Below, piece by piece: positions 43,600 to 54,913 of a DNA stretch of 64,000 nt (its first letter is position 1; each line of letters starts with the position of its first letter). The position numbers and the translations under genes were made by a program. Source of the stretch: Margaritifera margaritifera (Eukaryota > Mollusca > Bivalvia > Unionida > Margaritiferidae); assembly GCA_029931535.1 (NCBI GenBank), contig JAQPZY010001689.1:3066501-3130500 (forward strand), in the 5' to 3' direction. The notes beneath the pieces were generated by a model. That model was given only the letters and a program-made list of their open reading frames with translations. It was not told where the DNA came from and did not search any database.

Positions 43600-44400
43600 C
43601 TGGAATGAACTAATGTCAATTCAGTGAAGCTAAGTTTCATCCAGGGGACTGTCAGAGGTAAGTTCAAGTAGTTTCAGCAGCTGGAACTCATCACTATTTC
43701 GACTGAGCTCCATGTGGAGGGCTAGGCCAAACTGATTGTCTATGTATCAGTGAAAATCATTGGTGACCTGCCTCGCACAAAAACAAGATGTGACAACATG
43801 TTGAAATAGGTCAGTTTACTGGTGGCTGCATTTTTGACAGATAGAGACACAGTGACTTGGTTTTCGGACCCTCAGAGATGCTATGAACTTAGTTTAAGTT
43901 CGTAATTGTTCATTGCAGTGGAATAAAGAATAGAGGGAATAATTTCTGTATGAAGTAGTCAAAATTAAGAGAAATCATAATCACAACTTATTCTTTCCTG
44001 TAAGTTACATGTCAGTGTGTTTTGATAATCATGGGTCGAGTATTCATCAACTTTATACCATGCCATTATATCTTGTGCTTTCATTAACTCTGGGGGTGCA
44101 TTGTTTTGTAACTGGATTGAGCAAAATATAGGTAAATGATCCGATGCTGTGGAAATTATTATATTTCACAGCTATATACATTGGACATAATAATATAGTC
44201 AGTCAATACACAGTTGAGCATTGTTCACAGAGGGGTATATAAATACTTCGATCCAGCCCAGTTTGATGAAATATTGATAGCTTGGATACAATTCTGGGAT
44301 AAAAAGTCTTTAAATTCATTACACTTGGAAATGGTTACTCTAGAGCTATCTACTGTATAAATCAAATGCACATACAGAATTTATGCCATATAATGTAGTA
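43600..44400 (-). mobile_element. Non-LTR retrotransposon endonuclease relic
   Basis: Minus-strand sequence near 44330-44040 reads, with stops, like the end of an apurinic endonuclease domain: IYPSVNNAQLCID.. and TASDHLPIFCSIQ (near 44110-44155). S-D-H-x-P is the catalytic C-terminal motif of non-LTR endonucleases. The remainder to 43600 has the texture of retroelement coding or UTR but no motif. Lies in a HAUS1 intron. Confidence 0.45.
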
Positions 44401-45434
44401 TACTATTGAAAAAAAATTGATGTAAATGAGTTCAGGGCTGTTACAGCAAAACATACTTAGGACTGAAGGAATTCACTTTCAAAGTGGATTAGTCACCCAT
44501 AGATGCAATTTCAATTTTATTTTCATTTTCAGAGTACCCTGGCATATATTTTTAAAAAAGTGCCTTCCCTGGGTACTGTGTGTATTTAACTGGAACAGCC
44601 CTCATAAAAGACTAGTACCTTTGCATGATGAATTAGTGCCCAAGTGCAATTACATCTAGACCTGCTCTCGGTTTGATCAAACTGAATTGGGCATTGCAAG
44701 TTGTCATTGTGAAGTTGATAATTTTCAGTTTTAAATTTAAAAAAGCTGGGAGAAGGGTGGAAAAAACAAACACAAAATCTCAGAAAATTGTACAATAACA
44801 GTTGCCTAGCTGATGGCATTTTTGCAAGTGGTGGGACAATATACCCTTCCAAAAATCTACAAGGTCAGAGGAATGACCATATAAATTTATAAAGAAGCAG
44901 TGTTATTTTTCACTGTACCCATTGTATAACTTGGTATACTAAAGCATGCTCTGACTACACACTTAGGCAACAGCAATATTTGTTGGCCCTCATGTGTATG
45001 GCCGTTCAACTGGACTTCGTGATTAGTGCCTGATGTTTATGTACTGGGCACTAGTCACTAAATCCTGTTCAACAGCCCCTTTCGCTTGGGCTAACAAATA
45101 TCACTCCTACTCTGGGGTGAAGCTACTGTATGTATACTGGGACTGCATTAGTAAAGTTAAAAGCTATGATCAGGATGCACAATCCTAAGCATTGTAAGAC
45201 CTGTAGTTGTTGGATTTGTCCTCTATAATCCCTGCCCTTGTCATGAAAAAACTTGGTCTGCGTGACATGACTCTCCATCTCCGGATGTTGGCCTGCTGCC
45301 TGTTCCTCTAGAAGTTCAAGGGCTCTGATAAAAAATGATGTAGAACCTTGCTGTTATCAAACATCAGCCTAGGAATCTGTATCACCCATACACATGGTTA
45401 AAACATCTCATTTGCATGAACACATCTTAGGAAC

Positions 45435-45520
45435 TACTTTATATACTTGCGTATAATCCGGCAGGTCTGGGTCTATGCAGCTTGCAGTTGGTATTGGCTT
45501 ATATGTGAGTATATACAGTA
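45435..45520. mobile_element. Palindromic MITE, copy 3 (deleted, 86 bp)
   Basis: Left end TACTTTATATACTTGCGTATAA and right end TTATATGTGAGTATATACAGTA survive. Between them only one arm (CCGGCAGGTCTGGGTCTATG) remains, so the hairpin has lost its partner. Confidence 0.8.
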
Positions 45521-46691
45521 AGTCATAGGCTCATAATTTCTACAATATAAAGGCAAATAATCTCATTTAACTTTTCTTTTTCTTTTCACATTCCTCCATT
45601 TTTATCAATCACGTTTTTGTTTTAAATTATCTGATATACAGGCATCTATTACCAACAATTACTAGTCAGATTGAAAAAAATGCATTTGTCATTCTCATAG
45701 CCAGGGTGAATCACAAAATACATTTACTATATAATATCTTTCTGCCTTATTATACGCTCACTTTGCATGCTAAATATGACATAATCAGACCTGCCAACTC
45801 TAACAGGACCTCCTTAGTAAGGCAGTCAATATGTTTCCATAAGTTAAAACAACTTTCAGTAAAGTGTAATGAAAAATTCAAAAGTGTGATCTGATCAGTG
45901 AAGGCAACATTATGCGATAATTAAAATTTCATAACATACAGTTCAGTTTCAGAAACTGCAGTTCCAAAACCCCATGAAGGTCAATGTAATCATCTCTCCC
46001 ACTACTCAAATCAACATGACATGATGTCCAATACATGTACTTGGGATAACTGTTGTCTTTCCTACTTTTTTCCCCAATAATCTGAACATTCCTTTTTCTA
46101 TTTCTGTGCTGTTTGAACTTTGTAAGAAGCTGATTATCCCTTCTGCTGCAATGCATTTTCATTTGTTGGATGACATTTCTAGATTATGTTATAAGCAAAA
46201 AGCTTCATTATTGAGGTGTTTTGCATGAAAAACAGGCAGATTTAAGCATCTGAGGTACTCCTGTAAAGTTAGTTTGAATCCCTGACCAATTCCACTGAAT
46301 ATAATATGAAAACCTGAATCCAGACCAAACCCAGACAAACCAAAAATCCGGATTTGAGCACAACAATCATATTTCATAGTTATTTTGCTATTATGTAAAT
46401 CTGTCATTAAAGGGTAATTTCAGCAAGACTTACAGTAAAATTGTAAGGGTTGGCAGGTCTCCATGACACATGTACTTTGTCCAAAAATCTGCTATTTGCA
46501 TGTTGGCATCAAGTAACCAATATGAACTTGAGAAAATTATGCTAAAATCCCTACACAGAAACCCACTCCACTTTTAAGCGAAGAAAATATGTACCTTAAT
46601 CTATATTTTATCAAACAAGAATTAAATTTAATAATCTCTACAGATCATAACTATTGAAGCTTGAGATTGCAAATTATTTTAAAAAGTTTAA

Positions 46692-46828
46692 ATCTCTAGG
46701 ACCTAACCTATCTGTCAGCTTGGGTTCCAGTCTCTAGGACCTAGCTGTCAGCTTGGGTCCCAGTCTATAGGATCTATCTGTCAGCTTGGGTCCCAGTCTC
46801 TTGGACCTATCTGACAGCTTGGGTCCCA
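46692..46828. repeat. Tandem repeat, about 37 bp x 3.7
   Basis: CTCTAGGACCTA..CTGTCAGCTTGGGT.CCAGT repeated with small length changes. Confidence 0.85.
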
Positions 46829-46972
46829 TATCAAAGCAATGGCTTCTTATACCTGGAAAATTAAGCTATTGTAAAATATATTTGTCGTTATACTGAGTAA
46901 CTATAAACGCTTGTACATAAAATGACTCTAGATTAAACAACCTTTAATACTGATTTTTACAACTCAACATAC

Positions 46973-47107
46973 TTTTTCAAAGAGTTGTACTTGATCAGTG
47001 CGGATCTGGTTTTCTGCTGAAGTTTTTCTGTTGTCCTAAGCTCCTGTTTCCTGGCATCTTCCACTCTGGACATCTCTGACTGAAGGTGCTGGAGAGCCAG
47101 AAGATAA
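46973..47107 (-). CDS. HAUS1: HAUS1 internal coding exon (coiled coil)
   Basis: Acceptor TTTCCTTTCACAG, donor AAA|GTATGTTG. 135 bases encode YLLALQHLQSEMSRVEDARK, QELRTTEKLQQKTRSALIKY and NSLKK, a long amphipathic coiled coil matching in place and length the middle of augmin subunit 1. It starts with one base that completes a codon begun by the exon ending at 57333 (or by an unlocated exon of 3n bases) and ends with two bases. Confidence 0.88.
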
Positions 47108-47279
47108 CTGTGAAAGGAAATATGATTTGATAAATTCTTAAGAAATAATAAGCTCCAAGCTGCACTTTTGTAATTAAAGTAAAACTATACTGACCCAACC
47201 TAAAAAAATTTTTAAACGAATAAATCACTATCGTAAAATGTAAATCTTTGATTCATACCTCTTAGACACAAAATGAGTA

Positions 47280-48760
47280 CCATGAATGGCACATACGTCC
47301 ACCATGTGTTTATAAGTCTTCTATGTAGGCACAAGTAGGGCATCCATGGTCTCAATGACCTAGACCTTTGATCAAGGTATGCATTCTTTAACTCAACTTA
47401 CTGTGCAGAAAACATTATTTTCTTATTATACTTACTATGGCCATGACCTTTGACCTTTATACTCCAAAAATCTACAGGTTTCCTAATTACTCTAAGTGCA
47501 AGCCATCCATAATGTTTGGTCAAGGAATTTACTCTAGAACAAATGTTATTGTGAACAAACCCATTTTTCTTTGAGTAATAATGACCTTAACCATTCACCT
47601 TTTGACCCCAAAATCGATAAGCCTCTTCCTTACCTTAAGTGCATGTCCTCCATGGACTTTGGTCCATGGATTCTGGTGAAGGTACATGGTCTAGAACTAA
47701 AGTTATTATGCAAAAACCACTTCGTTCTTTCAGTCACAGTGACCTTGACCTTTGACTGCAAATTAATAGACTTCTTTCTTAATTCAAACACAGGCATCCA
47801 CAAACTTTGGCAAATGGTCTAAAACTGAAATCTTTGTGCAGAAATTATTTTTTTCCATTTTTCAGCCACAGTGATCTGTTGTTTGTTTTGTGGGGTTTAA
47901 AATCATTTTTTAGAGCACATGATAGGCTGTACATGGCGGCAGTATATTTGGTGGAGGAAGAACCCAGAAAACCCCCAGGAAGAACCACCAACCCACGAGA
48001 ATCTACTGGCAAGCTTTCTTACATACCCATGATGGTTGACCCAAGACTCGAGCCCATGTGGACAGAGGTGAGTTGTGAGTGATCTGTAAAGGCGAGTACC
48101 TTAGAACACTCGGTCACATGGGGACCCCAGCTACAGTGATGTTGATCTACATTTTGACCCCCAAATCAGTAGGCTTCAACCGTACCCCAGGTGCAAGCCA
48201 TCCACAAAGTTTAGTCAAAGTTGGTGATATAGAACTAAATCTACTTTCCAGAAACCAGTTTTCTTCTTTCAGCCACAGTGACCTTGACCTTGTGCCTTTT
48301 GACCCCCAAATCAATAGGCTTTCTACTTACCCAAAGTGTAAGCTATCCACAAACTTTGCTGAAAGTACATGTTTGAGAATTGAAATCTTCGTGTAGAAAC
48401 AATTTTTATTTTTGAGCCACAGTGACCTTGACCTTCTACCTTTTAACCCCAAGATCAATAGGCTTCTACCTTACCCCCAATGCAAGCCATCCAAAAAGTT
48501 TGGTCTAGATTTGTGATGTAGAACTAAAGTTATTGTGCAGAATTCATTTGTCTTCATTCAGTCAGTGACCCTGACCTTTTGACCCAAAAATCAATAGACT
48601 TCTTCCTAACCTTAAATGCAAGCTATTTCCAAAGTTTGGTAATGGTAGATGATGGAGAACTCAATTTATTGTGCAGAAACCAACAAGGGAACACACAGAC
48701 AGACATACAGACACCATAACAATATGATCCACCTTATGGTAGGCATATAAATAATGGAAT
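47280..48760. repeat. TGACCT-rich tandem repeat array (family B), about nine units
   Basis: Units of about 150-170 bp. Consensus order: CACAGTGACCTTGACCTTTG, ACCCCAAAATCAATAGGCTT, CTTACCTTAAGTGCAAGCCA, TCCACAAAGTTTGG, AGAACTAAAGTTATTGTGCA. Perfect TGACCTTTGACCT at 47454-47466. The array is interrupted by a SINE at 47876-48128. Frames of 83-105 codons are artefacts. Confidence 0.88.
47876..48128 (-). mobile_element. tRNA-Leu-like SINE, copy 2
   Basis: Same body as copy 1 (GATAGGCTGTACATGGCGGC, TATATTTGGTGGAGGAAGAA), more diverged in the tRNA head. Flanked by AGCCACAGTGAT (47864-47875) and AGCTACAGTGAT (48129-48140), a 12-bp target duplication with one mismatch. It inserted into the family B array. 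Confidence 0.88.
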
Positions 48761-49446
48761 TAAGGTAAATTATGTTACCCGAATACAGTGATGTTAGGAA
48801 GAACCTGCGCTACCTCTTGAATCCAGCAGCTGTGTCAATATACCATATAGATGAAGGGAATAAACTCCCTTTACCTCCTCTTACTACCACTAGGTGGCTA
48901 TGGTAGTTAATTCAGTTTTAGCTTAAGCAATACTTCAACGAGAATGCTGGCATTTGTGTGGAGATGTGGGAGGGTTTAATAGTAATGTGATTGGGTTAAG
49001 TATTCTTGGAGAAATATATACTAACTACATGTAGTTTGCTTTCTCCTTTGAATACATTCCCCAATCACATTACTGTTATTAGAATTGGTAATAGGAAGTC
49101 AACTTCAAGGGAATAAGGATTTCTTCCCTCTATTCAGGTAAACCACACTCCTATTATGAGATCAGCACAACTGAAGGTCACGTAAGCCATGACAACAGTG
49201 CCTGGATATGAGGAAAAGGAACCAAAATCACCAGGTTAATCCAGCAAAAGTGCTGTTCTATGCCTGTGGTAAGGCTGTGCCAACTTCAAACTGATCTGGT
49301 GATGGTTTGGGCTGCAGCCATTGGACATATGAAGTTAAATCATGCAGATGAAAGCTGGAGAAGGTGGACTGTGCGTGTCAACCAACATGATCAATTATGT
49401 CTCAGAAAGCCATTTGAACATGAGGCTTGCAGAGATAACTCTGATC

Positions 49447-50008
49447 TCATGAGCTGAAATTTTCATGAGGAGTACTTGATCTTTTGATACTCAAAATATG
49501 CATATTACCCACTTTAGCCATGATTCCAGGGCTTGGGTGGTTATATCTTTTCCCAGCTTGACCAGAAGAGGCATTGCAGAGTCCCATGGCACTTTTTCTT
49601 ACAAGCTGGTGTCCATGCAGATCATAAGTACCGGTTGGGGTTTTTCCAGCAGAATTCCTGTCATGAGCCATTGTTTGTTGTGCCACTGATGCAGGAAAGA
49701 GCACTTTCTTCAAGATCATGATTTGTTGATTTAGATGACCGAAAAAGGGGCAACATTGGGCTAACAGGGTCATCTGCAAAGGGTACATGAAAAGGCAGCT
49801 GAGAAGAATCAAATCCACCTTCACACTGAGTAGACAAGAGTTGCAAAAACTCACTTACCGAAATCAACTCTCTGTTGGAAATCTTCTCCGTAAGCAATAA
49901 TTCATGCCATGCGCAACTGATTGAGGCAAACAGGGTTGAGGTTGGTAACAAAATCCCATGCCCGGATGGACAAAATGCTGGGATGGAGTGAGGTCTAATT
50001 TGTCTCAA
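49447..50008 (-). pseudogene. DIRS-like RNase H / late pol region, decayed
   Basis: Two overlapping minus frames (115 and 135 codons) share one decayed protein. LTEKISNRELISVSEFLQLL resembles the part of DIRS RNase H where conserved N-x-x-E-L precedes a helix. Another frame has CHGTLQCLFW near 49580, like the Asp-containing G-W-G strand. Catalytic residues are not all present. Confidence 0.45.
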
Positions 50009-50164
50009 GTGACCAGAAAACTTATCTGACTCAAAAGGGAAAGATTGTTTGTGCCCTTGACCAAAGATAAACTTACCATGTGCTTTTGGAGGATACTGTT
50101 GAGATATGCCACTGTTGCTGTTGACAAGGTGGACTGGAAGAGAGTGACATCACAGCTGATGATT

Positions 50165-50703
50165 TCATTGAAAACTCATTTGCTGATATTGAGGCTGAAT
50201 GAGAGCACATGAAATTGGTAAATGGTTCGTTGGAAACCAAACCAACTTGCACAAGGGTGTGTGTACAGGAATGTAAACGTACATGTCAGTTAAACTTAAA
50301 CTGACTGCAACTTCGTCCCTTTTTACAGAAAGTCTGACTGATCTTGCATCTCCATTTTGAACCTCAGCATGGCTATGTACATACTGAGCTGGCAGAGGTC
50401 TATGGCTGGTTTGAGATTCCCATTGGCCTTGGGTACTTGAGATTCCCATTGGCCTTGGGTACTTGAGATTCCCATTGGCCTCGAGTACAACCCCAGAAAG
50501 TTCAGCTTGTGAACTATCTCCATTGCCAGCTTGTAGTTGTAGATTAATGAAAAGATCTTCTGTAAAATTCCTGCCATTTTCAGATGTACAGCATGTACAT
50601 CATGGAAGAGGAAGTCAAAAATGGGAGGTGGTTTGATAAATGAAATCCAAAGCCCCACCAAAACAACTTGGATAGCCCAGTAATCATCAGGAAACAGGTT
50701 CAT
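50165..50703 (-). pseudogene. DIRS-like reverse transcriptase, decayed
   Basis: Contains VPKANGNLKPAIDLCQLSMY (fingers: the K-x-x-G-x-x-R/K-P-x-x-D-L-x-x-L-N pattern), FKMEMQ, and in the next frame SLSLTDMYVYIPVH, where the first catalytic Asp motif (D-L-x-D-A/M-Y) has lost its first Asp (SLT). A 32-bp segment coding GQWESQVPKANGN is present three times (50412-50485), an internal expansion inside the coding region. The YLDD box was not found. Confidence 0.65.
50412..50485. repeat. Tandem repeat, 28-32 bp, three copies, inside RT
   Basis: GAGATTCCCATTGGCCTTGG + GTACTT repeated. Located in the fingers region of the DIRS-like RT. Confidence 0.85.
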
Positions 50704-52360
50704 TCACAAGGTTTGAAAATGAAGGAGTCAGGTGCCAACCAGAAGTCTCTCTGTGGGCGGTTGGGGTGGCAAGTTAACATCAGCTGTTTGTTAGGCTTGG
50801 GGAAGGAGAAACCTTATTTTCTTTCCCCTTTATTAAACTGCCTCTGGAACTGAAGGGCCTGCTGCCAGCTGAAGTTGGATTGAGGTTGAAATTGTTGCCT
50901 TTGGGTGATTTTCTGCCATTTACTGGCAGTCTCTCTTCACTTCAACTGAGTATGGTTCAGGAGGCAAGGCAAGTTGCAGAAGCAATTCTTGTGATGTCTG
51001 CTTGCGTACTTCCTCAATTTTTCTACCAAACAGCAAAAGATCTAGCATCAAGGAAGTAATGACCATGTTTCACACTAACTTGGAGGTCCTGTGCAAGACA
51101 TTTTTATTCATCTTATAAAACAGCGGATTGGTGATATTGACTGCTGTAATGTTCTTGTTCAAGGACAGCAGCTCAGTCAGCAAATGTGTGCTGTACCAGC
51201 ATGGAAAGAAACAACACTAGTAGCTGGTTTCAGAAAAGAAAGCCTTGGAACTGCCTGGGTTTTATCAGTCAGACAGTCAGAGATTTCCTTGACCTTTGCT
51301 GACTGTGGAGAAGACTGAGTGGCTGTAGATCATAGTCTTCCCAATCCACCAAAGCCATGACCTTATAGGCCTGGGTTGCAGCTGATGGGGCTGGGCACTC
51401 GGAAATCGGCAGAACTCCACAGCGGGTTTAAAACTTTAAACAGCAAAGCAATGCGGTTATCCCCTTGCTCACTGTGGGGATTGTCCTCATCAGGCATTCT
51501 GTAGAGTAAAACATCCTAGGGGGCAGGGACAAGGCTGTACCATCATCCCTGTGTATGATTTAGTATCTCCCCAAAGGATAAGCCATAAAGGCTTGAGCCA
51601 GCAGTTGCATTGGTGGCTGGACAAGTGCCACAGTTTGTCATAATGGTATGAAATGCCCCTAAATGTATTGGCTGGTTGACTTGGTTATCAGCTGGATGGC
51701 TGGCCTAGTTGTCAACTGGATGGTCTGTTCTTTAACAGCATGGTTGGTCCCTGCGGCAAAATGGAAATATCGACTAACTGGATCCTCATATAGCTGGTGT
51801 GGCCAGCCGATATATGGCATGGCTAGCAAAAGTGATCGATTTCCAGTCACTGATTATGAAACACAACTGGTTGGCAGCCAGAGAGGTGTTTTACTGTCTG
51901 GACTGATGGCAAAATGAACCATCCATGTCCGAAAAATACCCCTTGTACCTGGACTTACAGACCCTAAGGCCAAGCTCAGACATGTGGGGAGACTTATGTC
52001 CAATGGGCGGCCTAGAAAAGGGGGGACAGTCTCCAATAAACTCCAAGCCATAATTGGATAAATAAGAGGGATGGTGGTGAAATAATTCACCCAAGGACAG
52101 CAACTGTGTGGTCGCCTCTTGGACTAGGTAGTCACTGCATCTGTGACTCTGACAATGCCAGAAGACTGTGGATGGCAACTCTGCAACACCTTGTTCTTCC
52201 ATCTGCTGCTGACCCAAAGTGATGGTTGCCGTGGGCATTAGATGCATTGCTCCCCTACTATGCTAGCCACTGATGACATCTTTGGATTCAAATTCAGTAT
52301 GTCACAGTCTGTCTCTCTGGACTTGCCATGTGTCTGTTTGGTCTTACATCTTCATCACAG

Positions 52361-52610
52361 TACTGCAGACCATATGGTTTTTGACTATGATGCACAAATA
52401 CTGCACACAGTACTGTAGACCATATGGTTTTTGACTATGATGTACAAATACTGCACACAGTACTGTAGACCATATGGTTTTTGACTATGATGCACAAATG
52501 CTGCACACAGTACTGTAGACCATATGGTTTTTGACTATTATGCACAAATACTGCACACAGTATTGTAGACCATATGGTTTTTGACTATGATGCACAAATG
52601 CTGCACACAG
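52361..52610. repeat. Tandem repeat, 50 bp x 5
   Basis: TACTGTAGACCATATGGTTT + TTGACTATGATGCACAAATA + CTGCACACAG at 52361, 52411, 52461, 52511 and 52561, exactly in register. Adjacent to the gag zinc-knuckle peptide. Confidence 0.97.
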
Positions 52611-52614
52611 TGTT

Positions 52615-52701
52615 TCATGAACACTTGGTACAAACTAGGCAGGCCTCATGCATGTCTTCAGTTGCCTTAAATCTCTTGCATTTTACGCACTTTACTGACA
52701 T
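52615..52701 (-). CDS. Zinc-knuckle peptide of the DIRS-like element
   Basis: ATG 52701-52699 to TGA 52617-52615: MSVKCVKCKRFKATEDMHEA + CLVCTKCS. CxxC...D-x-H-x-x-C-x-x-C is the pattern seen near the start of DIRS-type gag proteins. Preceded by TTTTTGTCTTTCAG, which looks like a splice acceptor. The frame stops where the 50-bp tandem array begins, so the rest of gag was displaced or mutated. Confidence 0.55.
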   Translation of the reverse strand: MSVKCVKCKRFKATEDMHEACLVCTKCS

Positions 52702-53035
52702 GATCTGAAAGACAAAAATGAAGAACATTTTTTTAGGAATGTAACAAAAACCAAAGTGTTCACCTATGCAAATAATCAATGCTTGTTACTTAATAAGCAA
52801 AGAAATACTAGCCAAATGCGTGAAAACACCAACAATGGGCACCAACAATTCCATGTTGGAGCACAACAAGTCCACAACTGCGAGAAATTCAAATTTTCAA
52901 ACAAATTTCAGAAAATAATGACTGCAACATGAAGTAAATACCTTAAAAAATCAATACCATACCAACTTTGTGCAAGGAAGGTCAATAATACACAAGATAT
53001 AACTTGGATTTCATGAGAGGTATGGGATACGATGT

Positions 53036-53288
53036 TGGTTGGTTGGTTGTTATTGGTTTAACGCCATTTTTCAGCACATGATAGGCTATACATGGCGGCC
53101 AGTATATTTGGTGGAGGAAGAACCCAAGAAAATCTCGGGAAGAACCACCGTCCCACGGGAAGCTACTGGCAAGCTTTCTCACATACCCACGTTGGCCGAG
53201 CTCGAGACTCGAACCCATGCAGACAGAGGTGAGATGTCAGTGATCTGTAAAGGCGAGCGCCTTAGACCACTCGGACACCCGGGGCCCC
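53036..53288 (-). mobile_element. tRNA-Leu-like SINE, copy 3 (best preserved)
   Basis: Minus strand: GGGGCCCCGGGTGTCCGAGT, GGTCTAAGGCGCTCGCC (A box), GGGTTCGAGTCTCGAG (B box), body, and a tail of CCAA repeats. Target duplication TGGGATACGATGT, 13 bp without mismatch (53023-53035 and 53289-53301). The intact promoter boxes and perfect duplication suggest it is the youngest of the three. Confidence 0.93.
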
Positions 53289-54089
53289 TGGGATACGATG
53301 TACTTCATATCCTGCAAAAGCTAATAACACAACTGTAGCCATCTAGCAGTGGTAGGGGGAGATAAAAGGGAAGGGGTGCAAAGAGTTTCTTCCCTTTGTC
53401 TATATGTACTGGTATAAAGACAGGATCTCATATGAGGGGGACTAATATATTTGATTTTCTGTATACAGTCACTATACAGGTGAATGGCCAGTCGGAATGA
53501 AAAAAGGTGAGATGAAATTTTGCAAATCTCCTGATTTGTGCTAAGTTGACTTTTCTGTTCTGTCACATGTATGCTAACCATGGATAGTGAGACAAAGGTT
53601 ACACTATATGCCTTAACTACCCATCACAGTGCCTGAAAACTGACCTAACCATGGATAGATTGATAATGGTAACACTATATGCCCTTATCTGCATAAAAAT
53701 CTTTTACAAAGAAAAGGAGGTGACAGACAAATGGACCACACAAAAGGCGTATACTAGAAATGAAACATAACGATACTTCTGGAATACTGAACCTCACCTG
53801 CCAACCATGATAAGATGTACACAACATGACTTTGAAACAAAACTTTAGCACTAAATCACTGTAATTGCTGTCATCTCTAGATAAGTTATACTCATCTCTG
53901 AATCTACTAACGTAAGGAAGACAATAACAAGGTACTTACTAGTGGTGGCACAATACATCATTGTAATGGTTCAATAGTCATGACAGCACAAATTATCAAC
54001 ACGTTACATTTATGATTGGTACTGTAAAATATTTGTAGTGGTTTTGTATTACCTGATTAAACATAACACACATTTAATAGCAAACAATC

Positions 54090-54560
54090 ATATATGGCCA
54101 TCTTCAAGATTTTCAAGAAGGCCACTGTGGTGGTCATACTGGTTATTAAATCAGCACAATTTTTAAGACCAACTAGAAACTATCAGAAATCTGCCAGTGA
54201 AACCCCATGCGGATATGACTTTCTGTTCTGGAGGGGCAGCAATAACAAGATTTTAAAGATGGCTGCTATGGTGGCCATATTAGAAGTCAGATCTGCACCG
54301 TTTTTATTTAGGACCAACTAGACATCATACAAAGTCTTTTAGTGAAAATCTCATGTTGATATGACCATCCATGCAGGAGGTATAGAGATAACAAGATTTT
54401 TAAGATGCCTACTGTGGCAGTCATACTGGATGTCTGAGTGGAACTATTTTTATTTAGGACCAACCAGACAGTCTTATGGTGGAAACCCCCATGTCTATAT
54501 AAGTTTCCGTTAATAGGGAGTAGCAATAACAAGATTTTCAAGATGATTCCTGTTTATATA
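54090..54560. repeat. Family A repeat array (CAAGATGGC), three units
   Basis: Units of about 150-170 bp: AACAAGATTTTCAAGATGGC, GGTGGCCATATTGGATGTC, TTTTCATTTAGGACCAACTA, GACATCATACAAAGTCTTTT, CCTCATGCTGATATGACTTT. Non-coding. Confidence 0.85.
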
Positions 54561-54913
54561 TTGAATGTTTTGCAATTTATTCTAAATTTTCTAGAAAGTT
54601 AGACCTGTGTCACATAATGCCATGCTATTGGATAGAATATAGTTTCAGGTCAGGCATTTTATAGCTGAACTGACAAGTTGAATTCAGTTATATGTTGTAT
54701 GCATTAAATGATGAGACAGAATGAGAAACGTTCGAGTTTTTATAATCCAGTGCAATTATTCTTGAAATAGGCAGATTCATGTACGAACATGATTATTATA
54801 ACAACAATCTCATATAGTCGTTCTTATGAAAGAATTTAATGTGCAATGAAGTGTGTTCATGAGCATGCATGCATTATGTGTATCACTGTATTGCACTTAA
54901 ACATGTCTCATGT

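Larger units (their letters stand above)
48780..52707 (-). mobile_element. DIRS-like (tyrosine-recombinase) retrotransposon relic
   Basis: Minus strand, about 3.9 kb, in order: a gag-type zinc-knuckle peptide (52615-52701); gag-like sequence (about 51.0-52.3 kb); reverse transcriptase (50165-50703, with FKME and SLTDMYVYIPVH); RNase H-like remnants (49447-50008, ISNRELISVSEFLQLL near 49830-49880); and a terminal zone with inverted repeats (AGTAATGTGATTGGG at 48980-48996 against CCCAATCACATTACT at 49061-49076). Inverted rather than long direct terminal repeats and this gene order fit DIRS elements. A tyrosine recombinase could not be confirmed; 49140-49440 may hold its last residues. Many stops: dead. 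Confidence 0.65.

Noticed and set aside
49260..49457. 65-codon plus frame
   Set aside because: Antisense to the DIRS-like 3' region; no independent support.
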